Origin: Cylicocyclus nassatus
Taxonomy: Eukaryota; Nematoda; Chromadorea; Rhabditida; Strongylidae
Reading direction: 5' to 3'
Assembly (NCBI GenBank): GCA_958299035.1
Contig: CATQJL010000305.1
Span: 33,803,733 to 33,867,732 of the forward strand
Length of the DNA stretch: 64,000 nucleotides
The translations under genes and the position numbers were made by a program. Below are positions 47,101-58,582 of this stretch, in pieces. A model generated the notes under the pieces. The model was not told the DNA's origin and made no database searches. It saw only the letters and a program-made list of their open reading frames with translations. Numbering within the stretch: position 1 is the first letter of the stretch; each line of letters opens with the position of its first letter.

Positions 47101-48341
47101 TGGACCAATGTTTGATGTCAGCCGAAAGGGTTGTGATACCCAAGGAGCTTCGAAGAAATGTTCTGAAGGAACTGCATATTGGTCATCCAGGGATAGTAAG
47201 GATGAAGAAACTGGCTCGAAGTTACGTCTACTGGCCGAATATAGACAAGGATTGCGAAGATTTGGTACGAAGGTGTACGAAATGTCAGGAATTGGCCAAG
47301 AATCCGACGAAAGTACCATTAGAAGCATGGCCATCCGCGACTCGAGGTGTGGCAGAGGATACACATCGACTTCGCTGGACCCATGCAAGGAGTCTTCTAC
47401 TTGGTCGTGGTAGATGCCTACAGCAAATGGCCTGAAATGATCGAGATGAGCAATATCTCGGCTGCGAAGACGGTGAAGGCTCTGAAGAACTTGTTTGCAA
47501 GGTATGGATTACCGCAAACAATAGTGAGCGACAACGGTACACAGTTCACGTCGGACTTGTTTAAGAAGATGTGTGACGAAGGTGGAATTACCCACATAAG
47601 GACTGCTCCGTACCACCCTCAATCGAATGGACAGGCAGAGCGTTTCGTTGATACGCTGAAACGCGGGATCAAGAAACTAGAGGGGAGGAGAGACCAACAG
47701 AAGAGACTCTGAATGTAGTGTTACAAGCGTATAGGACAACACCAAACGCGAACTTGAACGACAAGACGCCAGCGGAATTGTTCCTAGGCAGAAACTTACG
47801 CACAAGGTTAAGTCTGCTACTACCGATGTCCGAAGATGCAGAAGATCCTCTCGCACGAAGAAGGCGAGAGCGCATGAAGGATCAGTTCGACCAGAAGCAT
47901 GGAGTTGGTCGAAAAGATTTCGAAGTTGGTGACCTGGTATACGCTAAGCAGTGGAAGCCACCCCACTTCCACTGGGTGAAAGGAACCGTGATGAGACGTA
48001 TTGGGCGTGTCAATTATGAAGTTATGGTTGGTGATGAGATATGCAAGAAGCATGCAAATCAGCTGCGACATCGAAGCGATAGTGAACAAGTCGCCGTACG
48101 ACAACAACTTCAACAACAGTCCGAAGCTTTGAAGATACTGTTAGATGTTCTGACAGAAGACGACACACTATCGAGGAATGGCAATGCTGCTGAAGGGATT
48201 TCCGAGCAAGCGATCGCGAGCGATGTGCCAGTACCCGTGGATTCGACGACATCAAGCCACGAGCCCTCCACGCCACCGACAACGCTTCGGAGATCGAGTA
48301 GAACGAGAAGACCGGTACAACGGTTCCAACCTAGTCCATAG
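44133..48341 (+). pseudogene. gag-pol of the gypsy element, four frameshifts
   Basis: Gag starts at 44133 (MAKIGSEEMLILLQEM). Two CCHC knuckles follow near 44900-44990 (CWNCGKAHFARKC, CKKCKKTGHKEKYC). Protease has FLLDTGSDITLL (about 45195). RT has FSQIDLSDAYLQIEL and YLDDILVCG (about 45870-46080). RNase H has VAADASDYGIGCV (about 46490). Integrase has the HHCC finger (HIGHPG...CTKCQ), HIDFAGPM, SDNGTQFTSD and QSNGQAERF, followed by a Lys-rich tail to 48341. The reading frame changes by one base at about 44410, 45597, 47348 and 47690; three of these sit at runs of C or G. No stop codons occur apart from those caused by the shifts. Confidence 0.93.
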
Positions 48342-48486
48342 CATGTTATCGTACGTTTGTTTCATTAGATTTGTAGTTGTTTAAATGATAGTGGTATCTA
48401 TGTGTATTCGATTTCTTAGCTGTTCATATTTATAGTTCATGCTTTTATCGTAGGCTAGTTTTGTGTAACTACCCTACTGGGGGAGG

Positions 48487-48731
48487 TGTTATGTTAATGT
48501 CTGATCAGTTATTTTCTCGTATGATCTGCCCTCGCTGAGGCGCCTGCGACCTCAATGCGCGGGAAATGAGCGCTATAAAAGGCGCTCGCTATTAGCTATT
48601 GTCAGTTCGTCTATTCACTCATCTGCCTCTCTTATCTTTAACTGTCCTATTATTTTCTAATAAATATTCTTTGTTCCTCGTGTGCTACCTCAGGACGAAG
48701 AGACGACGTGTCCGACGCGGAGGACACAACA
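48487..48731 (+). repeat. 3' LTR
   Basis: Direct copy of the 5' LTR with one visible difference; ends CACAACA before the target duplicate CACGT. Confidence 0.95.
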
Positions 48732-48939
48732 CACGTATAAGTAACTTTCAAAAATTTTGCATCCATTCTCATGAGGGGGGGGGGCTGCCCCCTTCCTCTA
48801 TCGGCACGGCACTGGCAGCACTGTATGGGGGGTCGTTGGTTGCGGAAAACTTTGGGGTGTTTGATCTGGTCGATATGAAAAAAAAATCCTTCGCGCCTTG
48901 CGAGTGAAATTAGGGCAATAAAAAACACGGCTTATTATA

Positions 48940-49809
48940 TTAGGGTGAACGGTAAAAATTGGGACAGCTTGATTTTCATTACATTTTGGAATTTTTTGTT
49001 TCTGGCAACAGCAAGTAAGCAGCAACTTAAACGTCGCTTAGATGGGCGACCTTCGCTTATTATTCTGACAACGCGTTAACGCTCCTCTTCCACTACCCTA
49101 CACGTGGCGCCGTGAAGAACTCGAACAGGGTTTTTGGACAATCCTCAATCTTGCGCTGTTATACCGTAAAGTCGTAAAGCAAATGACATACCATTTGAAA
49201 GAGCTTTTCATGCTCTTTCGAACGATACGTTAAATGCATGAGATTTCTTTTCAATTTCAGAAAAAAAATCGAAAAAAACCTGGAAAATAGCTATTTTTGG
49301 CGCAACAAAAACCAAAAAATCATGTTTTGCCCTATATTTTCCGAAGATAGATAAAATCTGAAGTAAGCTGCATATGGATGGATAGAGCGTAAAAAGCTTT
49401 ATCAGATGATACCTAGAAATCATGCGTTTACCTGCAAAGAATTGAATAACGCGTTTCTTTGTTCTTGAAGCTGTTAATGGGCATATCTCCTGACATTGAG
49501 AGTTGAAGCCACCAAGCCGTCTTGGGTTTCGTGACTGTCCCACCACTCACTCCAGCAGTGGTACTTTGGGTGGTCTCACACGTTTCACTGCGCCGATACT
49601 GCTCAAACTTCATATTTTCTCGAAGTAACTAACTTTGCATTTTAGCAAGTATAAAAATTATCCATTACTTAAATGACCTTGTATAGGTGCTATCTGAAAG
49701 AGAATAATTTATTCTATTATCCATCAAAATTGGAAAGTTCAGTCACTTTTCTTCCTTGAGAAATCTGCAATTATTCTCAAGGTGTCCCATTTTTTACCGT
49801 TCACCCTAA
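48940..49809. mobile_element. Mariner-like inverted-repeat element (TTAGGGTGAACGGTAAAAA)
   Basis: TTAGGGTGAACGGTAAAAAT at 48940 and its inverse ATTTTTTACCGTTCACCCTAA to 49809 (one extra T in the run), flanked by TA. 870 bp; no transposase frame. Confidence 0.85.
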
Positions 49810-50309
49810 TATTTTAGCTTGCAAACACATTAATCATTCTTTTCTTTTTATGAGCCATATTTCTGGTGGTAGATAATTTTATGGGAAGCAAGTTGGAATG
49901 ATACAAAAAAGTATTGCATGCACAAATTTTCATCTCTACTCTTTCACAATTTTATTTGAAGTGATGTCTTGACGATCACTGCCATCTTCGGTAAGAGTTG
50001 CGGACCGAATGCCCATTCCTACTTATGCGCCTGCCTTGATGGTTACTGTTGCAGTTATGTTCACATGCACGCAAATGACATTTGTGTCCGTATATAGGTG
50101 GTATCAAGCAACACTGGTCGCGACGGACAACGTATTGAAGTGGCTAGTGAAGGCTCAAAAACAACAAAACCAGCTAAAAACTGAAAAATTCGATGAAAAC
50201 TAAAAAAGATATCGAAGAAGCTAAACATTATTTAAAATTCAAGCTGCATCTACGACGTTTAAAACTGCTCCAGTGGCGCATCAGGTCCAACTCGTGCTCA
50301 GTAAAGTAC
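49810..50309 (+). other. Interval with one possible membrane-spanning exon
   Basis: An open frame at 50009-50203 (PTYAPALMVTVAVMFTCT, then a Lys/Gln/Glu-rich tail) has one hydrophobic segment and could be a receptor exon, but there are no convincing splice borders or partners. Confidence 0.2.
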
Positions 50310-51329
50310 TAGGTCGTTCCGAAAGTAATGTCGCTTTTTTCAAACGTACGCCACATCTCGTGGAAAAGAGATGTGTAAGAAATTTTGGCAGCATCTGATG
50401 CAGCATTTCATTCTCTTTCTAATGGTTATACATATAACCACTGCACAAAATTCAATAATTTCTCGAAAAATTATCAAAATCTGCAACCTATGCTTTTTGA
50501 GAAGGCCAAGTTTCACAAATTTTCTAAATTTTTATAACAACTCTCGGGGGCAGTCCAAGTAATGGATGAATAGAGCAGACTCTTCAGGAAAGAGCACAAC
50601 TTTAGTCAGTTTCCAGAGCTCGTCATAATTTTTGTACAAATTTTTTGATGGAATTACCGAATTTTAGCATGCTCGTCTCAGATACAAATGCATCAAACAC
50701 CAATAGATCTTCGGACTTCAAACCTACAAAGATGAATTATGGTTTGACACTAATTTTACAGACCAAGTGAGCATTCACCGCTTCAGATTAGCAACTTTCG
50801 AACATTCCGGGTACAGCCTGGGGCGCCCTGGAAAACCTAAATTATGATAATTTTATCCCGGAAATTTTGATGCAGAAACAAAAAACAACTGGTAGAAAGA
50901 GGAGAAAAAGTTGCGTCGAATGACACCCGAGTTGCTTGCCAGTTGTTGTTCTGTGAGGTTTGAGTTGACCAAATATGGGATTTGATAGCATTGAAAAATT
51001 GATTCCAGAAACTCTAAGAAGCAAGCTAAGGAAAAGAAAAAAAATAACCCTGTGTCCTATAGGGTTTCTCTATCTATCCGTCGCTTGTACTTCTTCAGAG
51101 AATAGGTACAAAAATTTAGAAAAATAGCAGAACTTAACCATGGCAAAAAGCATGAGTCGCAGATTTTGGTAATTTTTCGAGAGCTCATTGATTATTATGC
51201 AACGTAGTTACAAGCATTAGAAAGAAGACGAAATGCTGCATCGAACGCTCCTAAGATCTCTTGAAAATCTTGATTCCATGAGATATGCCGTTCATTTGAA
51301 AAAAGCGACATTACTTTCGGAACGACTTG
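50310..51329. mobile_element. Mariner-like inverted-repeat element (AGGTCGTTCCGAAAGTAATG)
   Basis: AGGTCGTTCCGAAAGTAATG with TCGCTTTTTTCAAA at the left is matched by TTTGAAAAAAGCGACATTAC and TTTCGGAACGACTT at the right. The ends are of the mariner type. About 1 kb, no coding sequence recognised. Confidence 0.8.
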
Positions 51330-51853
51330 ATACGCTGACATTGAAGTACGGATACAATATCGGAAATCAATAGTCTAGATATGTTTCGTAAAGGATACTC
51401 TGCACTATCTTTTTGAAAAAATATTGAACAAGAGTCAATAATTTAGCATTTTTGCGAGCAGCATACTGGCCTATATGCCTACTTTGCCTATGCGCGGCTA
51501 CGCTCGTAACTTTGTTGTGCTACCGTCATGTCGTGGACGCAGACCATATCTGTTTGCTGAAAACTCTTTAGATTCTCTACTGAGCCCCTTGTGACCAAAA
51601 TTCAAGAAAAACTTCCCAACTTCAAACAGCCAATTATGTGCATGAATGTGTTGTGCTAATTGATATCATAGATTTCAATAGTGATTTCCCATTGCACATC
51701 TTGCGTAGAATCATCATGACGTTATAAAAATTCTCAAATCACCACCCTTTTGCCCTCAACAGGGGCGAATATAGCGTCAGAATACTGGTAACGGCTTTGC
51801 TACGGCACAAATTTGGCAATCACATTGATAAAAAGGAAGAAAGCACACATCCA
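51330..51853. other. Gene-free interval
   Basis: AT-rich; nothing supported. Confidence 0.35.
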
Positions 51854-52315
51854 TCACTTTATATGTATATATATAAAACTCAAACTTAGTGTGTTCGTTT
51901 GTTTGTCCGTTCGTTATAGAAACGCCCGCCAATGAACCGATCCAGCTGAAACTTTGCACACATGTGTATTAGAGGAGGTGGTTTAGCGCTACTTTTTTCG
52001 GCGATTCGCGGGGCCATTCTATTGATTTATTGATTTTTGGCATAAGAATGAGTTCTCAGCATTGGCTAACAAGTCAATTATGATTTGGTGTAAACAATAG
52101 CAGAAGAGTTCATTCGGTTTTCGCGGTAGGAAGGATGCGGTAATCCAAGACGAGCCTACAGCGGGTAAGTTACTTTGGTACAGGAAACCCTTGCAGCGCA
52201 GCATAACGGCTAGCTGGGAAGGGGGGGGGCGGAGTGGGTTTGGGAGGGGGGGGGTGGGGAGGGGCTGGAGCAGGGATTACCTAACTGATCCGGGCTGGAC
52301 CGGGAAATCAGCTAG
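51854..52315 (+). mobile_element. Helitron-like non-autonomous element 3
   Basis: Starts TCACTTTATATGTATATATA preceded by A, passes through a GTTTGTTTGTCCGTTCG tract and GAACCGATCCAGCTGAAACT, and ends GGGAAATCAGCTAG followed by T. Same architecture as the elements at 24516 and 34820 but with diverged sequence and G-rich runs at about 52218-52265. Confidence 0.55.
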
Positions 52316-54474
52316 TACTCGATAAACATAGATTCCATTGTCTCTGAAATGATGAATCCTTTTTGCATCCTTTTTTAGACATGGATGAATTCAAACTTCT
52401 GTTACTGATCTGATCTTGTCTTTATAATAGCAATCAAAGATTAACTCCGAAACTGCTAAACTGCAGACATCACTCGATATAAAATCTCAAGCCCTCATGG
52501 AAGTCGTCATAGCGTCTGCAGTATAGCGGTGAAAATGCAGTCATGCCTCTCTTCTAAAACAACTAGTTTGACAGCTACCACCCACGCTCTTTTTCCTCAA
52601 GTTTCGTAAGGCCTGGGACAGTGGTCACGATTCCGTCGCGCTGCGATTTCTGTGCAACAACAACTGTTACGCACTAATTGTATGCCCTCGTGTCTGCTAC
52701 GACGATTGTGGTAGTCGTCCGACGCGACGGATCGCAAACCCTTTTTGGCTAGGGTGTAGTTCTGCAGCGATAATCGCATAGTTCTGCAGCGATAATTCGG
52801 CAAAACCCATCGATGTCGCGCCGCGCGCGTTGCACAGGCGGCTGGGCGATATCGCTGAGGTGCGAGGGAGATCTTGAGAATTGTTTATGGACAGGCGCTG
52901 ACGTTGCAGTTGTTTTCGTTTGAAAAAGAAATGAAACTTGTTTCATGTAGTTGTACAAAGATACTTCTAGTTTGACGCCTTTTCCTAACCATGTCGGATG
53001 ACTTGTTTTTCGAAAGTGTAAGCGTTATTGACGAGATGGCTTTTTGAAGTATTTTCCGGGTAATTTATGTGTTAGTCTTTGCTTTTCGCAAAGTTAATAC
53101 ACATTGACACTTTGCAAGTTTGCATTTCTTACGTTTCGCTATCCGTATGAAAACAAGAGAATTTTCGTCCTTACTAGCGCACCAACACCCCAACGGTTAT
53201 GCTTGTGTTTTCGCTATCTTCGCAGTGATGCTGTGCTTGACCTTGCGAAAAGTCGTTTTATGTGGGTCTTTGCTAATGCACTACAAAATCCACGTACTAG
53301 CTTGTTCCACCTAAAAATTCGGTGAAGAGTGTCTTAAGAATACTTTCGGCTCCCAGAGGCCGACGATCCCAGGTGAGAATCACTATGCTAAGAACTTAAG
53401 CTCGTGAAAATTGGATTTGTTGAAAGGTGGGCAAAATGTTAGAAGTCTTTGTACTCGATTTCATCACGATCGGCATGAGGGCCCCTATGTTTAGAGTGAA
53501 GTGAGGGGAATGCATATCGCACAAGAACAGTCTGCTCAGTTTGCGTGCACCTGCCCTGTAGTAAAGATATGGAATCGCGAGCACTATGCTCATGCACGCG
53601 CGACGGACGACTTCGTGTCGCGCATCGCCCAAACCATCGAAATCCTCGGCAATGAAGTCGCGGCGACAAAATCGCGAACACTATGGCTGTTGCCTAAGGT
53701 CCCTATTCCTCGCAAATATTGTGAACACCACAATTTTTGTCTTACGGGGAAGGTTCAATGGTCGAAGTGGTCCTTCAAGATATGTTGCCTAAAATCTGCG
53801 AAAGTTCACAAAAAAATTTTATTTCAGTTACATCTAAAAATTTATCCCTGTGCTCTTCCGCCACAATCACCAAATCCGCATACAACGCCAAGTCTCATTC
53901 CCATGCGAGGACCTGAGTCATTGTAGACCTAAAGATAATGCAATGATCTATTTTTTCATTTTGTGCAAGACTACAAAATTACAAGTTTGTCTAGTTGTCG
54001 TTATCTTCACGTTCTCGGATGGTGTCCACACCATGCATTGGCATAGTTTGCTGCTCCTTGTTTCGCAGCTTTTAAGCAGCGGATGCAAACACTATCGTGA
54101 TCGTGTTTCTTGTGTCGCTCATTTCTCGTCTCCCAAAAGTGATGCTTGGAGTGCAAGCAGCCTCTATGTACCATTCCGTAGGAAGATAGGTATTCAAAGT
54201 ATTGAAAGCTCGGAGCTCAACCGCAAGAGTGCTATAGCAAAATAGTGCCGTTTTCATAATGGGTCATTCCAGAAATCTTCTGCATTTTTTGTAGATCTAC
54301 TCAAAACAGTTGTGCATAATTCGGCTCTTTAATCTTTCAATGAAGTCTCATAGTAATCGACTGCGCAATCGTAGCAAATGTGTCGCACAGTGCTGTGTAA
54401 ATTACGGTGACTGAGCGACAGGTCACAATCATAACGATGTCAAATTTTGAATATTGCAGCCTCAATTGAATGTT
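52316..54474. other. Gene-poor interval
   Basis: A start-like segment at 52992 (MSDDLFFES, then GTAAGC) could be a first exon, and 53501-53697 is open with ordinary composition (FVSRIAQTIEILGNEVAATK), but no phase-consistent link between them was found. 52600-52910 is GC-richer with GCGCGCGTTGCACAG-type sequence. Not assigned. Confidence 0.25.
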
Positions 54475-56102
54475 TCATGCAAGTTTTACGCTGCTTGGTT
54501 TCAGTTCCATATGACTTTGGAACGAGCAATTCGAAATAGGGCAGTAGGTATCAGCTTTTACACATTTCCATTTATCGAGCTCTGGCTTCAAATCTCTCGA
54601 ATTTGGCAGAGAGAAAGATTTAGTGTGACCTAATATGGCGAAAACAAAGTTGAATCTGACGCACAAATTCTTGCTTTGTTACATAGTAGATCAAAATTTT
54701 ACCAAGTGGTATCGTCAATATTTGCTCACCATGTAATTAGCGGACCCAGTCCCTTCTATAAAAGCGCTTGTGTGTCCAATAGGCTTAACTCCTGTTGCAG
54801 GGTTTTTCGTGTAAGTTTTCAGTATTGTTGGCTTCAAATTGCACACGGCCTCCTTGATGCGTAATGTGTTCTTGTGATCTTTCCTCTTGAAATAGTACCT
54901 GAAATATATTAAGTTTCCAGAGCCTTCAGAAACCGTGCTTAGATAATGGCAATTGTCTTGGATCGAATTCAGTCAAGGTACAGTGCAGTTTTCATTTAGC
55001 CCGTTGGCAAGATAAATTGAATTTCCGAATTCTACAATACCGCTCTCAGAACGTGCAAAATTTCCGTGAATGTCGCGGAAACCCCGGAATTCCGCGAAGG
55101 ACAGCGAAATTTTTGGAATTTCGCGGAATTCCCGGAATTCCGCGACATTTCCGGAATTTTGCGACATTCCGGGAATTTCGTGACATTCTGGGAACTTCGC
55201 GGAATTTTCGGAATATCGCCATAACTTCCTTCGGAAGGCACAAATTCTGGATCTGAAAGGGTTATACTCAGCTCATTAAGGCGAATCTTTTGGTACCTTG
55301 CCTTACCGTAATTCTCGGGTCACGATTGGTGCACGGTCTGAGATGAATTTTGCATTTTGGGAGAGGGGAGGTGAACACAATATTCGTGTCCTGTACTTGA
55401 ACCCACCCCTTCTAGTAATAAATAGGTGCTAAGCTACTAAACAAACAGAAGAGGGGAAAAGCAACATCGACGGCATCATCACGGCATGTTCGCGTATTTA
55501 AGAACTAACCACACCCAATACCACTGATTACTCCTCCCCCCCCCCCCCTAGAATTTCAGAAAAATCGCAAAAGGATTCACTTGCTGCCGTACACCCAGTT
55601 CCCTCTCCCAAAATGCAAAATTCATCTCAGACCGTGCACCAATTGTGCCCCGAGAATTACGGTAAGGCAAGGTACCAAAAGATTCGCCTTAATGAGCTGA
55701 ATATAACCCTTGTTTCAGATCCAGAACTTGTGCCTTCCGAAGGAAGTTATGGCGATATTCCGAAAATTCCGCGAAATTCCCGGAATGTCGCAAAATTCCG
55801 GAAAAGTCGCGGAATTCCGGGAATTCCGCGAAATTCCCGGGATGTCGCGAAATTCCGAAAATTTCGCGGCTCTTCGCGGAATTCCGGGGTTTCCGCGACA
55901 TTCACGGAAATTTTGCACGTTCTGAGAGCGGTATTGTATTATTAGTTAACTAGATACAAATTTTTACGTACACTTCGCTTTTCGTGCCATTGTAAAATTC
56001 GAACTGAGCATACACTGGACCGTCGGACTGAGAAACGAGTTCAACACTTATGTCACAAGCGTATGCCGACGTTAATAGCAAGCATGTAAATACAAGTTGC
56101 AT
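54475..56102 (-). CDS. Secreted nematode protein, paralogue of 13271-15911, carrying a fold-back element
   Basis: Exon 1 (56102-55968) gives a signal peptide (MQLVFTCLLLTSAYA), CDISVELVSQSDGPVYAQF and NGTKSEVY before donor GTAAAA, matching its paralogue including the intron position. An exon at 54898-54730, after TATTTCAG, reads KDHKNTLRIKEAVCN and TSAFIEGTGSANYM and has exactly the paralogue's exon-3 length (169 nt). A possible last exon, about 54585-54475, reads KWKCVKADTYCPISNC and stops; it differs from the paralogue's last exon. The equivalent of exon 2 was not found. The fold-back element at 55034-55937 occupies almost all of the space between exon 1 and exon 3, beginning 30 bp after the exon-1 donor. 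A TTTTCAG acceptor lies one base before the ATG. The gene may be inactive if exon 2 was lost. Confidence 0.65.
55034..55937. mobile_element. Fold-back element with GGAATTCC/CGCG-repeat arms
   Basis: The outer ends ACAATACCGCTCTCAGAACG and its inverse pair, and the two arms (about 55034-55375 and 55595-55937) are inverse copies. The outer half of each arm is an imperfect tandem run of 10-14 bp units such as GGAATTCCGCGA and GGAATTTCGCGA; the inner half is unique sequence (CTTTTGGTACCTTGCCTTACC, CACGGTCTGAGATGAATTTTG). The central loop is about 220 bp and includes a C run at about 55538-55549. No transposase. Because the units are themselves self-complementary, the arms can fold both within and between themselves. 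Confidence 0.8.
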
Positions 56103-56759
56103 TCTGAAAACAAGGAGCCAATCATTGAGAAAAATTCTACAAATCAACACTCTTAAGTAAGACAAAGTTGTTGTTCGCCAGAAAAGGGCGCGTGGATATC
56201 TTTCTCGATGAAACGTCAGGTCAATCTCGTCTCATGAAATAACCTTTATCGGAGTTGCCGAAATTAATCATTACTTCTAAATATCTCTCATTTTTGACAA
56301 ATGCAAAGGTGACATCTAGAGTTACAGTCCAAGTGCCCAGTTCAAACTCATCTCTCTTTTTTAAAAATCACGGACTGCAATCCAAAATAATTATTAGGCT
56401 GTTGCAAAAATAATGTCCGTTTTTCTAGGCCTACTTTCCAAACAATTTTTTTTCCTCAAAAATTTCTTTTTTGATGTGGATTCTGCGCATTAATGGAAAG
56501 CTTCCTTCCTGCACTTTCTAACAGTGTTGAAATTAGTCTTTTGACTTATTTGTGAGAATTTCACCAGCATCTTGCACAGCTGCACTAAAAATCGAAATTT
56601 CATTGTTTTAACTCGCTTGGCCACAATTTAGGCGTAAATGAACAGATTCCTTTGAAAACATAGCTACTGCATTGTTTGTTGTTGTTCATTGTTTTCCTAC
56701 GCATATTTGAGTGGATTTTTCCAAAATATCTGGAACAGGGGATTGACGTCCCGAAATAT
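56103..56759. other. Upstream region of the second secreted-protein gene
   Basis: Presumed promoter and leader region. A possible mariner end (TTAGGCTGTTGCAAAAATAA at about 56395) lacks a partner. No other feature supported. Confidence 0.35.
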
Positions 56760-57698
56760 TAGGTTGTCCCATAAGTCTTTTCATTTTTCAGTTTTCGCTA
56801 TAATAAGTCACATACTTCTTATTCTATAATGACATCAGGATATCTTTGGATATAGCAAAGTAAGCTTTATAAAACGGCGTTTATGCTTTTGCAAAAGCTT
56901 CTGTCCATCTTAAGCTTCAAACCAGAATCTACAAAGTTTCGGCCCAGAAAATCAGAAAAATTTTATATCTCGGTTCAAAAAAGTCCTACAGATCTCTCAC
57001 TCGCTCACGCATAACATTCCACATCAGACATTCATATGTGCTGTTGCTGTATTTTCTTTATCAGCTAAAAATGAAGAAACGGAAAAGTTCCATGTTTTTA
57101 CCAAAGTGATGCTGTGCTGTTCTTACACTAACAATTGTATACTAGAAGCCCTTAAAAGTACTACCGTGGATTTTTGGCTCTCTATAAGCTCTGGTTCACG
57201 AAAAATATCGAATTTAGCTTTTTTCACTAAAGTTTTTCACGCTTAACTCAACATTACTTGGAAACCAGTGCTTATCGAGAGCTAAAAATTTATGGTTTGT
57301 ACTTCTAAGGGCTTGTAGTATACAACTATCAGCGTAAGAACAGCACAGCATTACTTTGGTAGAAACATGAAAATTTTCGGTTTTGATTTCTAGCTGATAA
57401 AAAATACAGTAACAGCACATATGAATGTCTGATGTGGAGAGTATAAGCGCGAGCGAGTGAGAAATCTGTAGGACTTTTTTGACGGAGATATAAAAATTTT
57501 AGTTTTCTGGGCATCCAGAACTTTGTAGATTTTGGTTTAAAACTTAAATGGACAGAATCTTGTGCAAAATCATAAACACCGTCTTATAGAGCTTGCTTTG
57601 CTCTGTCTAGTGGTATTCTGAGGTCTATTTTGAATAAAAAGTGTCTGTCTTATTACAGCGAAGACCCAAAAATGGAAAGACTTATGGGACAACCTAAC
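56760..57698. mobile_element. Near-palindromic fold-back element C (mariner-like termini)
   Basis: TTAGGTTGTCCCATAAGTCTTT at 56760 and its inverse GGAAAGACTTATGGGACAACCTAA at the right. The halves pair nearly throughout and meet around 57215-57235. Third member of the family at 10694 and 33347; shared inner motifs include GCTTGCTTTGCTCT near the arm ends and ACATTCATATGTGCTGTTGC. Confidence 0.85.
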
Positions 57699-58582
57699 AG
57701 ATACTCGCTTTTGGCATTCTATGGACTTAAAGTTTCTCACAATTGAGGCAGTCGCTGAAGCTTCGCTCATTTCTGTACGCTTGAGGTCAGTTTCCTACAA
57801 TTTTGGCAGAAAAACTTAGCTATCAATGTATGAAGAATTTCAAATTTCCATAATTTGACTTTCTGGTACCATAAATGGGCTAAAAAAGTGGACAATTTTG
57901 GATGCATATCTTTTCTTTTCGCAGGTCCCCTTCGTCAAAGTTCTTTGCTATATAGATGTTACTTCTGGATTGTGTCTACAAAATAAACTAATTGCCAGCC
58001 ATACGAACAAATTTTGAAGTGAGTTGTATTCTCTCAAAGACACTTCCAGTTTTTTGCCGCTTGGTTTTCTTCCCATTTGCTGTATCAGTATATACAAATG
58101 CGCATTAGGTTGCGAAAGGTTTACTCTTCAGATGTTCAATTGCATTCGGAAATATGAAGACTGACTTTTGCTACAGTACTACTATCGTATCTTTGAAAAA
58201 CAAGGCCTTAGCAGTCGAGCGTCAAGGGGGAGAATGTAATCTTAAAAAAAAACTGGCACAGATAAGACAAGGAATTTGGATGTGTAAGCTCAACCCTGGA
58301 AACCAAAATCAAGAGGCCACAGAAACTGGTATTGCAAGTCGTTTAACACGTTTCGGACCGCGAAATCGCGCGCGGCGAAAAAGAGTGCACTTTCGGCCGT
58401 TAGCCAGCAAAGCCTTATTTTCGCAGACTGTGGACTACATCTATAATCAGCATGCCGGATAAGCTCCATACCCAAAGTCCTGGGTGAAATCGAAGCATTT
58501 GAATTTTGTCGCCTGAGAGGGACTTTTGTGCTTTCTTGAAAGATAGGAGCAAGAACTCAGTTTTAAATAGTATCTGAAAGTA
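57699..58582. other. Gene-free interval
   Basis: Open frame 58154-58462 (plus, 102 codons) includes RLTRFGPRNRARRKRVHF but has no supported start, splice site or family. Confidence 0.3.

Larger units (their letters stand above)
43772..48731 (+). mobile_element. Ty3/gypsy LTR retrotransposon, nearly full length
   Basis: Two 245-bp direct LTRs (43772-44016, 48487-48731) start TGTTATG and end CACAACA, and differ at one position that I can see (C/T in the TCTTcAACTGTC block). The 5-bp target duplication CACGT lies at 43767-43771 and 48732-48736. A primer-binding site beginning TGGCGATCAGGAG follows the left LTR by one base; a polypurine tract GGGGGAGG precedes the right LTR. Order gag - zinc knuckles - protease - RT - RNase H - integrase is that of Ty3/gypsy elements. 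LTR near-identity means recent insertion. No envelope gene. Confidence 0.97.

Noticed and set aside
54585..54666. Longer upstream part of the last open frame as coding for the second secreted protein
   Set aside because: No homology to the paralogue and no clear acceptor; only the Cys-containing part from about 54585 is kept, tentatively.
55017..55256. Repetitive protein-like frames rich in FREFREIPG
   Set aside because: Direct consequence of the GGAATTCCGCG tandem units; present on both strands and in both arms.
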